From Hansfordia pulvinata (Eukaryota > Ascomycota > Sordariomycetes > Xylariales): a DNA stretch of 64,000 nucleotides. The notes under the pieces were generated by a model. The model saw nothing but the letters and a program-made list of their open reading frames with translations, had not been told where the DNA came from and made no database searches. The position numbers and the translations under genes are program-made. This document shows positions 8,431-17,789 of the stretch, piece after piece. The DNA is taken from NCBI GenBank assembly GCA_006538405.1, contig BJKQ01000011.1, positions 869,501 through 933,500 of the forward strand. The letters are read 5' to 3'. Numbering within the stretch: the stretch's first letter is position 1; each line of letters begins with the position of its first letter.

Positions 8431-9323
8431 ATGAGCGCCGACGGCAACCAACCGCAACTGCCCCCTATACTTCCCAGCCCTGCACGGAGAAGAAGCAGAA
8501 GGCCGACCTACGTCGAAGCTCACGAAGACATGATACCAGGCCCGCCGAGTTCCATCTCTGACCCCTACTCGATAGAGCCGCCAGACATCCAGAGCAATCG
8601 TGTGAGCAACCTACTGGAATCTCAGCGTCACTGGCTGCCCCACCCGGAGAATCAGTATCAGCCGCCCTACAACCACCTTCAGCCCCAGGCGGGGGAGAGT
8701 GGTCAGCGGAGATGGAACAGAATGATTACAACCCTCATCACGATCTGGAGAGGACCCTTCTGGAGAGGACCTTCGAGGACATCTTGGAGCATCTCGGGTG
8801 TTTTCTCAAGGCGGACGGGGATCAGGCGCAGGGACCGCCGGTCGACGCAGCCATGCTGGAATGGATCATGAAGCATGGATCAGTCTTCCTCTTCCATCTC
8901 GAGGACGTGCACAGAGACCAGCCCTTTGTTGACGGCGTCAGGGCGCCGGCCGAATGGCTGATCGGGCAGCTGCGGCCGGCGCACAAGGAATGCCTGGAAC
9001 AGATGCCGCCCGTGGTGAGAGAGAGGCCCGCAACCAGGGAAAATTGGTACGAGGCGCACATCAAGGTCAGCTGGGAGGGGGATTGGCCCGAGGTCTTCCA
9101 GAACTGGGTCAACGAGCACCCGTACCACAAGCAGGCTGCGCAAATCGCCAAGTTTCTGTGGAAGTTGGAGTCCGAGTTCGTCTTCTTGTTGCACCAGTAC
9201 GGTGAGGCCTCATGGCGGGGGCGACCAGACCGAGCACCGACGTTTTCGGAATTGTATCTGCTTTGGTGCAAGGTGCGTGAGGCTTATCATCTTTTGATCG
9301 AGAGAGATGGCTTTTGGACCTAA
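8431..9323 (+). CDS. Tandem family gene 4, distant member, frame break or one intron
   Basis: This is the most diverged member. ATG 8431 opens a Pro/Ser-rich leader (MSADGNQPQLPPILPSPARR) in one frame. From about 8690 the coding sequence continues in another frame through LERTLLERTFEDILEHLGCF, QAAQIAKFLWKLESEFVFLL and LWCKVREAYHLLI to TAA at 9323. The IAKFLWKL helix and the following hydrophobic helix correspond to the AARF and CQP helices of genes 1-3. The span is 893 nt, one base short of a full frame. Adding a G to the GGGGG run at 8691-8695 would join the frames (297 residues). A GT-AG intron from 8600 or 8602 to 8682-8720 is an alternative. There is no signal peptide, and the function is unknown. 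Confidence 0.55.
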
Positions 9324-9733
9324 ACCGAGGACGCATGGGGGATCGTCGCAACCACTGAGCAGGACCGTGAAATTACAACCAGGGGGACATGTAGCTACTT
9401 TCTACGATTATAGGTATTATTTCCATTCTGATTAAGGGTGCAACCGAACCCATGGTCATCAATCGTGAGAACGAGATGCTTCTGTTGGTTGTTGGTGTAT
9501 TCACAATGCACTTCTGATCTCTTCTGAGCGCTGCATTGGGCAAGTAAACAGCCACGCGTCTGCCATTGCGAGGCTCCCCCTTTTCCCCTTTACCAATCGG
9601 CTCAGCCAGCCAAGCTCACCTCTCACGTCAACACAGCACACGTCCTTTCGCCTCCGGAAGCGCAAGAAGAAGAGGAGTTACATATTCCCAATATATACAA
9701 CGAAGCGTCATAGCAAGTTCCCCCCTGCACCTC
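9324..9733. other. Convergent intergenic region
   Basis: It lies between the end of tandem gene 4 and the end of the S28 peptidase gene. It is AT-richer than its neighbours and I see no gene in it. Confidence 0.6.
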
Positions 9734-11745
9734 TCACCTCCCCTTCTCCTCCCTCCAGGCCTGAACCCAAGCGACCGCAGCCGCCCTCAGCGCGCCCTGC
9801 GCCTCCCGGACCGCGGGCGGCGGGAAGTCGGCCGTCTCCCGGCCCGGGTCGACCCCGTTCTCGTCCCAGTGGTGCACCCCGCCCTCGATCAGCACGAACG
9901 GCTCGCTGACCGTGCTCTGCCTGTCCCTATCCACGTCCTCGCCTCCAGCGCGTGCGGCGTCGCCGCCCGCCACGGGTCCCACTCCCCGTCGACGATAGCC
10001 AGGCGGGGCGCCGAGATGGCCCTGCCCCCGCGCCTGTTGATCAGGGAGGTGTCAGCGGCGCCCGAGAGGTTGAACGACTCCCGGCAAGCGGCCGAGGCGT
10101 AGGCCAGGTCGATCGTGCGCGAGATGACGGGGAGGCGGTCCGGGGGCACCGTGGAGCCGGGCATCATGTAGCCCCATCTTTCGTGTAGCAGCGTTGTTAT
10201 CAGCGAGAGGTCAGAGGGAAAAAGGGGGCAGTGGGGAAAAGGGGGCGGGGGGGATATGCCGACTCACTCAGTACAGACCTGCCACGGCCACGATCGCGAC
10301 TCGTCCGTGTCGGCGGCCACGCTCGAATTCCCACCCCCGCCACCACCACCAGCCGCAGCGGCAGAAGGCGAGGTCGTTCCCCCGACGGTGCCGATGTAGT
10401 TGAGCAGCCGCGTGCCGAGCACGCCCACGTCGTGGTCGTCGTCGCCGCCCCCCCCAATGCCGCCGGCGCGCAGCAGCGCCTCGGCCTCGGCCCTCGCGCC
10501 CTCGAGGTCCGGGTACCGCAGGTCGTCGTCGGACACGGCGTCGCAGAAGTCGAAGAAGGCCGACGAGCTCCCCGCGGCCTCTGGGTCCCAGTTGTACGAC
10601 TGCAGGCCGCCGACCCCGGCCGACAGGATCGAGCCGAACTGCGCGTCGGGGACGCCCTCGTCGTAGCCGAAGGCGTTCTTTAGGCGCTTGGGCCAGTTGT
10701 TCTCATCCTCGTCCCCGTCATCCGTCTGGCTGGTGCTGTTGGTGTTGCCGCGGCGGCGGGGGTTGTCGATGAGGATGGCGTCGACGACGCTCGTCAGGTT
10801 CTGCACCGTGGCCACGCACTCGGCGGGGCCGTACACCCGGGCGGCCTCGTAGTACGCCCAAAAGTCCCACACGGCGCGCGTCACGCCCGACGAGCTGACG
10901 GCGCCCCAGAACACGTCCGGGTAGTCCGTGCGCAGGAACGCCGCGAACGCCCCGGCGTACGACCCGCCGTACACGATCCAGGGGGTATCCGGGCCCCCCG
11001 CCGTCAGGTTGACGCTGACGCCGCCGAGTACATCCCCCTCCCCCAGCCCGGCGAGGGCCAAAAAGTCCGGCGGGTGCGTCGCGAACCAGGCCGCGTCCGC
11101 CAGCGCCTGCTCGGTGGTCAGGAAGCGCAGGTTCCGGGTGCTCGAGTCCGCGACGGGCCAGCTGGCCCCGTAGTACCTGTGCTCCAGGACCACGGCCAGC
11201 CCGCGAGTCTCCCGGGCCAGCTGCGCCAGGATCCCGTTGCGCATGAACGGCAGCCGGTCCTCGCCCGACGTCTCGCCCGCCGCCAGCACCACCACGGGCC
11301 CTCCCGGCTCGTAGTGCTGCGCGTCGAACCAGTACCTCAGCGGGAACGTCGCCCCCGCCTCCGGGTGCGGCGCGTACCGCGGCGAGTCCGGGAAGTGGTC
11401 CACCGGCACCGACAGGTTGTGCGCCGGGTACTCGGCGGCGTCGCGGGCTGCCTTGCCGCCGGTGCTGGAGGGTAGGAAGCGCTGTTCGTGAGAGGCGGGG
11501 GAGCGGTCAGCCAGTCAGTCAGTCAAGTCACTCGATGTTCCGGACGCGTAATGCGGGGTTCTTGCTTATGTGTGTGTGCCCCTCGAGGGACACACGACGC
11601 GGACGTCGTGGGCGCTCACCTTGGTGTGCTGCAGCTGCTCGGGCCGGGGCAGGCCGACGCCCATTGCCCCGGCCCCCGCCGCTACGGCCGAAGAGGCCCC
11701 GGAGAGGGCGACCGCCGCCGCTGCCAATGTCGCGCAGCGGACCAT
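9734..11745 (-). CDS. Secreted serine carboxypeptidase, family S28, with a frameshift
   Basis: Exons on the minus strand are 11745..11620, 11481..10268 and 10177..9734. The start ATG gives a hydrophobic Ala-rich signal peptide (MVRCATLAAAAVALSGASS). The peptidase S28 (prolyl carboxypeptidase-like) features are HRYYGAS, the nucleophile motif GGSYAG, then DGEWDPW with the catalytic Asp and GGVHHWDE with the catalytic His. The enzyme would be secreted and release residues after proline. The exons sum to 1784 nt, one base short: DPWRAATPHALEA is read in one frame and DRDRQSTVSEPFVLIEGG in another, with the break near 9935-9950. The interval is too short for an intron. An Asp/Glu-rich insert and a Gly-rich loop lie between the Ser and Asp motifs. 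It is either a recent pseudogene or contains a one-base sequence error. Confidence 0.8.
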
Positions 11746-13159
11746 GATTGCGAGAAAAGCCCTGTCCGAGCAAGATCTAAGACAAGCCCGCGGGTTGGGT
11801 TTTTCTTTTGGTTTGGTGGTTCAAGATGGACGCGTCCCTGTCCGCGGAAAGACAAGGGCCGGGAAGATGACGACGAGAGGAAACCCTATTGTTCTCTTGC
11901 GTTGACGACGCGCGGGCGCTTCAAGCCGGGCCTGCTGGGGAGGGGGAAGCACGCGAGGGAGGGAGGACGCGCGCATGCCAGCTAGATATACAACGTGGGG
12001 GGATTCCAGCCGACCCTTCTTTTGGCGGCGCAGCCTCGGGAACCAAGGGCATGCGTGACGGCCGGGGATCGCTGCCGGGCTGGGCACGCCCAGTCTCGCG
12101 TGATTGGTATGCACCGTCATCTGAGGACGGAAGAGGGGGGCAGCCCCAGGCCCAAGAAAAAGTAGAGTAAACTCAAATAAGCAGCTTCTGGAAGCGGGAG
12201 TGGAAGTGCAGATGCTCGCTCGCAGTCGCGGAGCACATTGTCTCGGCCCTTGCTGGGATGGCGGGGCCCAACATCCGGGCCGAACGCCAGCCGCCGTGCC
12301 GAGTCCCAAAGGCAGAACGGCGCCGGCCTATAGTGTGAAGTGAAGGAGGTGCCTTGCTTCAAAGAGGCGCCGTTGCCGGGGCTGCTCCCAAGATGGAAGG
12401 TCGTCGCCCGCCCGAGCGGGCACAAACACGAGGATCGCCGGCGCCGGGTCAGATAAGACGCAGACGGGCCCCAAGGGTCGCGGCGGGCTGCGTCGCATTG
12501 CAGGGCGCCTGCATCGCTCGCTCAGCCAATAGTCACCTCGGCTTGCGTGAAGTGTGAACGAAGGGGGTACGGGTGAGGGGCCCGCAGTGGCTCGCGATGG
12601 AAATCGAATATCGTATGGATCATGGAAGATGCTGCCAGGCAGTGCAGGAGGGACGCTTACAGGGTGCATGCATCTTGCATTTCCTGCTCCTCCGAGTTGC
12701 AGTACTCGGCCATCTTACATCGCACAGCCTGATCTGATCTGGATGACTGTTCATCTCGGATCTTCGATCGATCGGATAGTAGTAAATCCGCTTTGGTGAT
12801 ATAGTAAATAGGAGCTGATGGAGCTGATAATCATCGTCATCGCCACTGCGAATAGTCAGCCAGAACCAATATTGGCAATGCCAGTGCAGGAGGCTGTCGG
12901 CTGGTTAGGTACGCGTCGCTCGAGGTCAAATACACAATGATCCACACCACCAACATTCTGAACTGGGACCAGGGGCGGATTGCGTGTAGCTGGCCATATG
13001 CGCCAGTCGTCATTTCTTCGTATTATTCCTTATATTTTAGTCAAAGTTCCTTCACAATATGTACAATCATCAGGGCAGCGGCGGCCAGCTTCTCAAGACG
13101 CCGCGCGCCTGGAGTCAGCCGTGTCCAAGATATATAAAATAGGGCATCAACCACCCCCC
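11746..13159. other. Intergenic region, S28 promoter side
   Basis: It separates the S28 start from the 3' end of the transporter. Open frames here lack motifs and conflict between strands. I see no supported gene. Confidence 0.55.
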
Positions 13160-14542
13160 TTACTGTGCCTTCTTGGCGCCCGCAGGCTTGGCCGCCTTGG
13201 CCGCGGGGCTCGAGCCCGGCGGCGACTTGAGGCAGGCAAAGACGAGCACAGCTACGGCGGTGATGCCGGCGGCGCCGACGGTGTAGGCGACCTGGCGGCC
13301 GGCCCACCAGTAGATGCTGGTGAAGAGGACGGGGCCGAGGCCGCGGCCCAGCTGCCCGTAGCTGCGCAAGATGCCGAGCTTGCCGCCGCGCTCGCCCTCG
13401 GAGGCCTCGAAGCTGCTGAGGGTGTTGAGGCCGCTGACGACGGTGGCCGAGGTGACGGCCAGGCAGGTGGCGGCGGCGTAGAGGGCCGAGACAGTCGTCA
13501 GGCGGCCCAGCAGGACAAAGGCGGCGAGGCAGGCGGAGACGCCGAGCTGGACGGTGCGCAGCGGGGCCATGCGGCGGGTGACGCCGCCCTGCAGCAGCGA
13601 GGCGACGAGGCCGACAAAGCCCAGCAGGCGGCCGTTGCTGGCCGAGTCGTACTGGAACAGGTCGTACGTCATGAAGGGCAGGGAGAACTCCATGCCGGAG
13701 AAGAAGAGGAGGAAGGTGAAGTGGACGAGGTTGAGCATGAAGTGGGAGTTTGTGCGGGCGTTCGCCGCCGCCGCCGGGTGGGCTGCTTTCCGCGGGGAGG
13801 TGGTCGCCGGTGCCGTCTCGTTCTTCTTCTTGTTGTCGTCGTCGGTCTTGCTGGGCAGCGTCTCGGGCAGGGCGACGTAGAGGTAGAGGGTCTCGGTGAC
13901 GATGAGGAAGAGGGAGACGCCGGCGGCGGTGGCAAAGGGGTTGGCGGCGACGGAGGCGATGGAGCTGAGGTAGGCGCCGAGGGCGGGGCCGAAGGTGAAG
14001 GCGATGGAGAAGCAGGCGCCGATGAGGGCCATGGTGGCGCCGCGCGAGTCGCGGTCGGAGACGTCGGCGGCGATGGCGGTGGCGAGCTGGATGTTGCCCT
14101 CGGACAGGCCGCCGACGACGCGGGAGGCGAGGAAGGTGCGGAAGTCGACGGCGGCGACCCAGAGCAGGACGGAGAGGATGTTGCCGGTCATGCTGGCGAG
14201 CAGGGCGGTGCGGCGGCCATGGCGGTCGGACAGGGCGCCGATGACGGGGGAGGCGACGGCCTGCAGCAGGGAGAAGAGGGAGCCGAGGGCGCCGCCGAGC
14301 AGGACAATGTCGTAGCGCGAGTCAATGGGCTTGGCGAAGGCGGCCTTGTAGGCGTTGAGGCCGGCGAGGACGCGGGCCAGCAGCGTGTCCTGGGTGGCCG
14401 AGGCGGCCTCGGAGTTGCGGTAGAACTCGAGCAGCTTGGGGAAGAGGGGCAGGATGAAGGTGAAGGAGATGAGGTCGAGCAGCAGCGACACGAAGATGAC
14501 CTTGAGCACCTTTTTGCGGGCCGAGGGGTCGACGGCGCCCAT
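13160..14542 (-). CDS. Major facilitator superfamily transporter, MFSD10-like
   Basis: Single exon, 460 residues. ATG at 14542 gives MGAVDPSARKKVLKVIF followed by the first membrane helix (LLLDLISFTFILPLFPKLL), which resembles the N-terminus of animal MFSD10 (TETRAN) and bacterial TetA-type carriers. The MFS motif A appears as GALSDRHGRR after helix 2. About 12 hydrophobic helices are present, with a charged Lys/Thr-rich loop (DDDNKKKNETAPATTSPRK) in the middle between the two six-helix halves, and a Lys/Ala/Pro-rich cytosolic tail. It would be a proton-coupled organic anion or drug exporter; the substrate is not known. The open frame extends 5' through a CCA repeat, but that part is treated as 5' UTR because the ATG lies directly before the first helix. 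Confidence 0.85.
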   Translation of the reverse strand: MGAVDPSARKKVLKVIFVSLLLDLISFTFILPLFPKLLEFYRNSEAASATQDTLLARVLAGLNAYKAAFAKPIDSRYDIVLLGGALGSLFSLLQAVASPVIGALSDRHGRRTALLASMTGNILSVLLWVAAVDFRTFLASRVVGGLSEGNIQLATAIAADVSDRDSRGATMALIGACFSIAFTFGPALGAYLSSIASVAANPFATAAGVSLFLIVTETLYLYVALPETLPSKTDDDNKKKNETAPATTSPRKAAHPAAAANARTNSHFMLNLVHFTFLLFFSGMEFSLPFMTYDLFQYDSASNGRLLGFVGLVASLLQGGVTRRMAPLRTVQLGVSACLAAFVLLGRLTTVSALYAAATCLAVTSATVVSGLNTLSSFEASEGERGGKLGILRSYGQLGRGLGPVLFTSIYWWAGRQVAYTVGAAGITAVAVLVFACLKSPPGSSPAAKAAKPAGAKKAQ

Positions 14543-14573
14543 GGTGACGGACGGAGAGGGGAGAATGTTGTGA

Positions 14574-14650
14574 GGGTGGTGGTGGTGGCAGTGGTGGCGG
14601 CAGTGGTGGTGGTGGTGGTGGTGGTGGTGGTTGGTTGGTTGGTTGGTTGG
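14574..14650. repeat. (GGT)n and (GGTT)n microsatellite in the transporter 5' region
   Basis: About 75 bases of GGT repeats grading into GGTT repeats, 30 bases upstream of the transporter ATG. On the transcript it reads (ACC)n, an unstructured pyrimidine/adenine leader. Confidence 0.85.
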
Positions 14651-16533
14651 GCGGTCGGTGTTGTTAAGTTGTGTCGATTGTCGCGTCGGTCGGTCGTGTC
14701 GATCGAGGCGGGGCGGGAAACCAAGTTGGGGAGGGAGAAGGAGAGGCGACGGTGAGAGCGGGATGTCCGAAGGGGCGAGAAGAAAAAGGAAAGAAGGTAA
14801 AGATACGTGTAGAAAGAGAGAGAGTGTGTAGTGTGGTGTGTTGTGGTGGTGCGATGTGCCGGTGCGCAGTGGTTTTGGTGTTGCGGTGCGCGACGGGGAG
14901 CTTCGAGGTTGCGGGTACCTCTTCTCCACACCAGACTACCGCGTGCAAGGTATGTATCCCAGGCGGCAGCGCGCACGGTCTCGTACGGGTGCAGGTAAAG
15001 AAGCACAGAAGACAGCCAGGCGTACCAGGGCAGCTCGGGGCGACAAGGATCGGCAGCCCCAAAGGTGTAGGCTGGCCCAGGGAGTTAAATAAATAATAAT
15101 AATAGTACTGAATGATGAACACGGGCCATAGTATTCGTAACGAGGACGATGCGATGCGTTCATGTCCCGACCGACAGCAGACTCGTCGAGCCACGTTGAC
15201 AAGGTGGACTTCACCAATCGACACCCGTCCGAGGCAGCCCCGCGGCATGACAAATACTCTGACGGGCGGCATTCAGAACCGCTGCCATTGGGCGGGCGCC
15301 TCTTCTTCAGCGTGGCTGAGCCTCTCCGGGTGAAGGCGCCGCCGCCAGAGGACATGGCTTGGCTCGTCCCAAGCAACTGCGAGCCCAGGTTGATTGACAA
15401 ATGGATAGCCCCGGTCTCGATGACAACACATCTGCTCACATCGCCGTCGCCTTCCACACGCCAGACGCGTCAGAGTCCAGAGGCTGAGGTCCCTGGCCGC
15501 CCGCCCGCTCCGTCGTGCGTCCGATTCCCACGCGCGGCGCAAGCTCGAGGCCACCAGGGCGGCGGAGCATCTGTTTCCTGCGAGAATGATCCCGTACGGG
15601 TTTAGTACAGCCCAGTCAGTCATCAGTGATGAGCCACTTGAGTCCCCTTGACGGCCTCATGGGCTATCCGCGTCGGGCGATATTCAGAGCACAAGCGCCC
15701 GACGCTAACAGCTAACGCCCTCGGATGACGCGACACCCGTTCCCACTCGCGCGCCCGCCCAAGTCACCCCACCAGCGAACTAGTTGGTACTCGTACGGAT
15801 AAGAGTTCGTCAGGAACGAATGAGGTCCTGTTCCCGACTTCCATCTTGCGAAAGACTTGGGAGACGACCCCCTGCCAGGTCCCGCGGTGCTGCCGGGGAG
15901 AACGAGCTGACGATGGATCATGGCTGGTCTGAAATCATCCACCCCTTCAGGAGACACGAGCAGCAACCAGGACACCCCGTGTTTGGCTCCGAGATTATGG
16001 TCCAAATTCTGAGCCGGGGGGGGGGGTGGTGTGGACTTGATTGAAGACTCTCTCACGTCTCTCAGAAGACCGAGTACATACGAGTACGTCAGTCGCAGAT
16101 TCGCGAATTAACAACCATGTTAGGCAACCCAGTCGACAAGAGGCCCCCCCCCCCCCCCCCCCTTTTCAACGGCCGCGTTGGAGACTATCATCACTCTTCT
16201 TATTAGCCCTTCTCGCCCTTCTTCGACTCGTTCTTCCAGAAAACCGCCCATGCCATCATCCACCACAAGAGGCCCTGCCTACTAACCCCACCGCACCCCG
16301 GGCCTGTCATTTACCATCCCCGGCCCAATAAGGCGTCGCGGCATTCCAATCCGCGCGGCGGCAGCCTCGGGTCGCTCGGTTCATTACGAGTACTGGGGAG
16401 CCAGCTCGTCAGCCCTGTTCGGTCTGTTAACAAGGGGGGCAGCTTATTAGGTACCTAAGCTATCCGTTATCAGGATCCCAGCAGAATATCGGCTTTATAT
16501 CGTTCCTGGGGATCAGTACGAGCATTTCTCAGA

Positions 16534-16568
16534 ACTCCGTAGGTCACGGAGTATGGAGTATACTCCGT
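16534..16568. repeat. Nested inverted repeat of ACGGAGTA / TACTCCGT
   Basis: ACTCCGT (16534) pairs with ACGGAGT (16546), and ACGGAGTA (16546-16553) pairs with TACTCCGT (16561-16568), so two overlapping hairpins can form. Its role is unknown. Confidence 0.7.
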
Positions 16569-17789
16569 ACATCCACCATTCCGCTCCTCTCCCCACCGAC
16601 CCGGAAATGGCCCTTGGCCTCCCGCGCCTGACCTCCCGCGCCCGAGCCTTCCTCGCCGCTCCCGGCCGCCCCGGTGTCCCCGACCCGAACAAAGGCGATG
16701 GGGCTCAGTGAGCAGCCTTTACTTCATAGGTCATTCAAAGGGCTACAGAAACTCTGGCAGGGCAGCGTAGTTGCAAGATATTCCTGCCCAGATCGGGCCC
16801 CGCTCAACGAGCTGGCACCACCGACTCCCGCCAAACCAGTAGAGAAGCGTTTATCGACGGTGGCGCACACATGCAGCAACGTGTGCACATCTCAAAGCAT
16901 GAATAAGGGGGGGGGGGGAGAAGCAAAGCGAGTTATTGGAGGGGGCTGCGAGCACTTTCATCGTCTCGCCGCTACTCACTGCCCTCTATATAAGCCATGA
17001 AGCCCGCAGCAGCCAAGGTTGGAGACTCCGCCTTGGGACCGCGCCCTCCGGCTTGGTAGTAACCTCCGAGGGAATCCAGCTCTGCTGTACCCTTGATGGC
17101 GATATCCCGTCCCGGGGAAGCTGCAGCCGGGGCACAACCCAGTGCTGTTCACCCCGCAAGGCCGAGCTGGATCGCCGATGCATGTGCATCCTTGAATATC
17201 GTGAAATTTGTCCACACATTCAATGACACGGATCGCGCGAGACAGCATCTGACAATGCAGATCAAAGCCGCCGGTCATGCCACCCGCATTGGGGTCACGA
17301 AGCTACGGGTACGTCTCTGGCCGAATGGCGCGATAGCCTGCGGCGACGTGCTGGGGATTTGCATGGTTGAGTCGGCGGGGACCCGACATCCTCGATGTCT
17401 GGATGGTGTCCGGCATTCACAGGCGCTCACAGCCCGCCTCGCCACTTTTCTACTGCTGCCCGGTTCAGAGGCTAGAGCCTCGAGAAACTACGCCAACTTC
17501 GAACAAGCCCACGCCCGTCCCATCTCATGAATGCGTACTTAAACTCTCCGCCCGCGCCCTCTCAAGATCCAGCGTCTCGAGTCCATTATAGCTATTCTAG
17601 AAATTGACCAAATCCAACGCCGTTTGCAAATGCTGAGATCGTGAGAATGCCGGTGCTGTCTGACGATGGCGTGTCGCGTGCCTGAAGCCCTCTATACGAG
17701 TGGTGACGCTGCGATGATGAAGCAGAACATAGGAAATTGTGGATGAAAAGGGTGCGCCGGAACGGAGAAGCATCTGCGTGGAAAATTGA

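Larger units (their letters stand above)
14543..17789. other. Long intergenic region between transporter and SEN1
   Basis: It holds the transporter promoter and its microsatellite, a 19-base C run at 16144-16162, a G run near 16908-16918, three TACTCGTA-type motifs (15788, 16079, 16385) and an ACGGAGTA inverted repeat at 16534-16568. I see no supportable gene; open frames lack motifs. Confidence 0.5.

Noticed and set aside
12980..14755. 591-codon open frame on the plus strand
   Set aside because: It is the antisense of the transporter gene; composition is Gly/Glu/Val from reversed GC-rich codons and it has no motif.
14543..14929. N-terminal extension of the transporter with a His run
   Set aside because: The extension is a read-through of the CCA microsatellite; the ATG at 14542 directly precedes the first helix.
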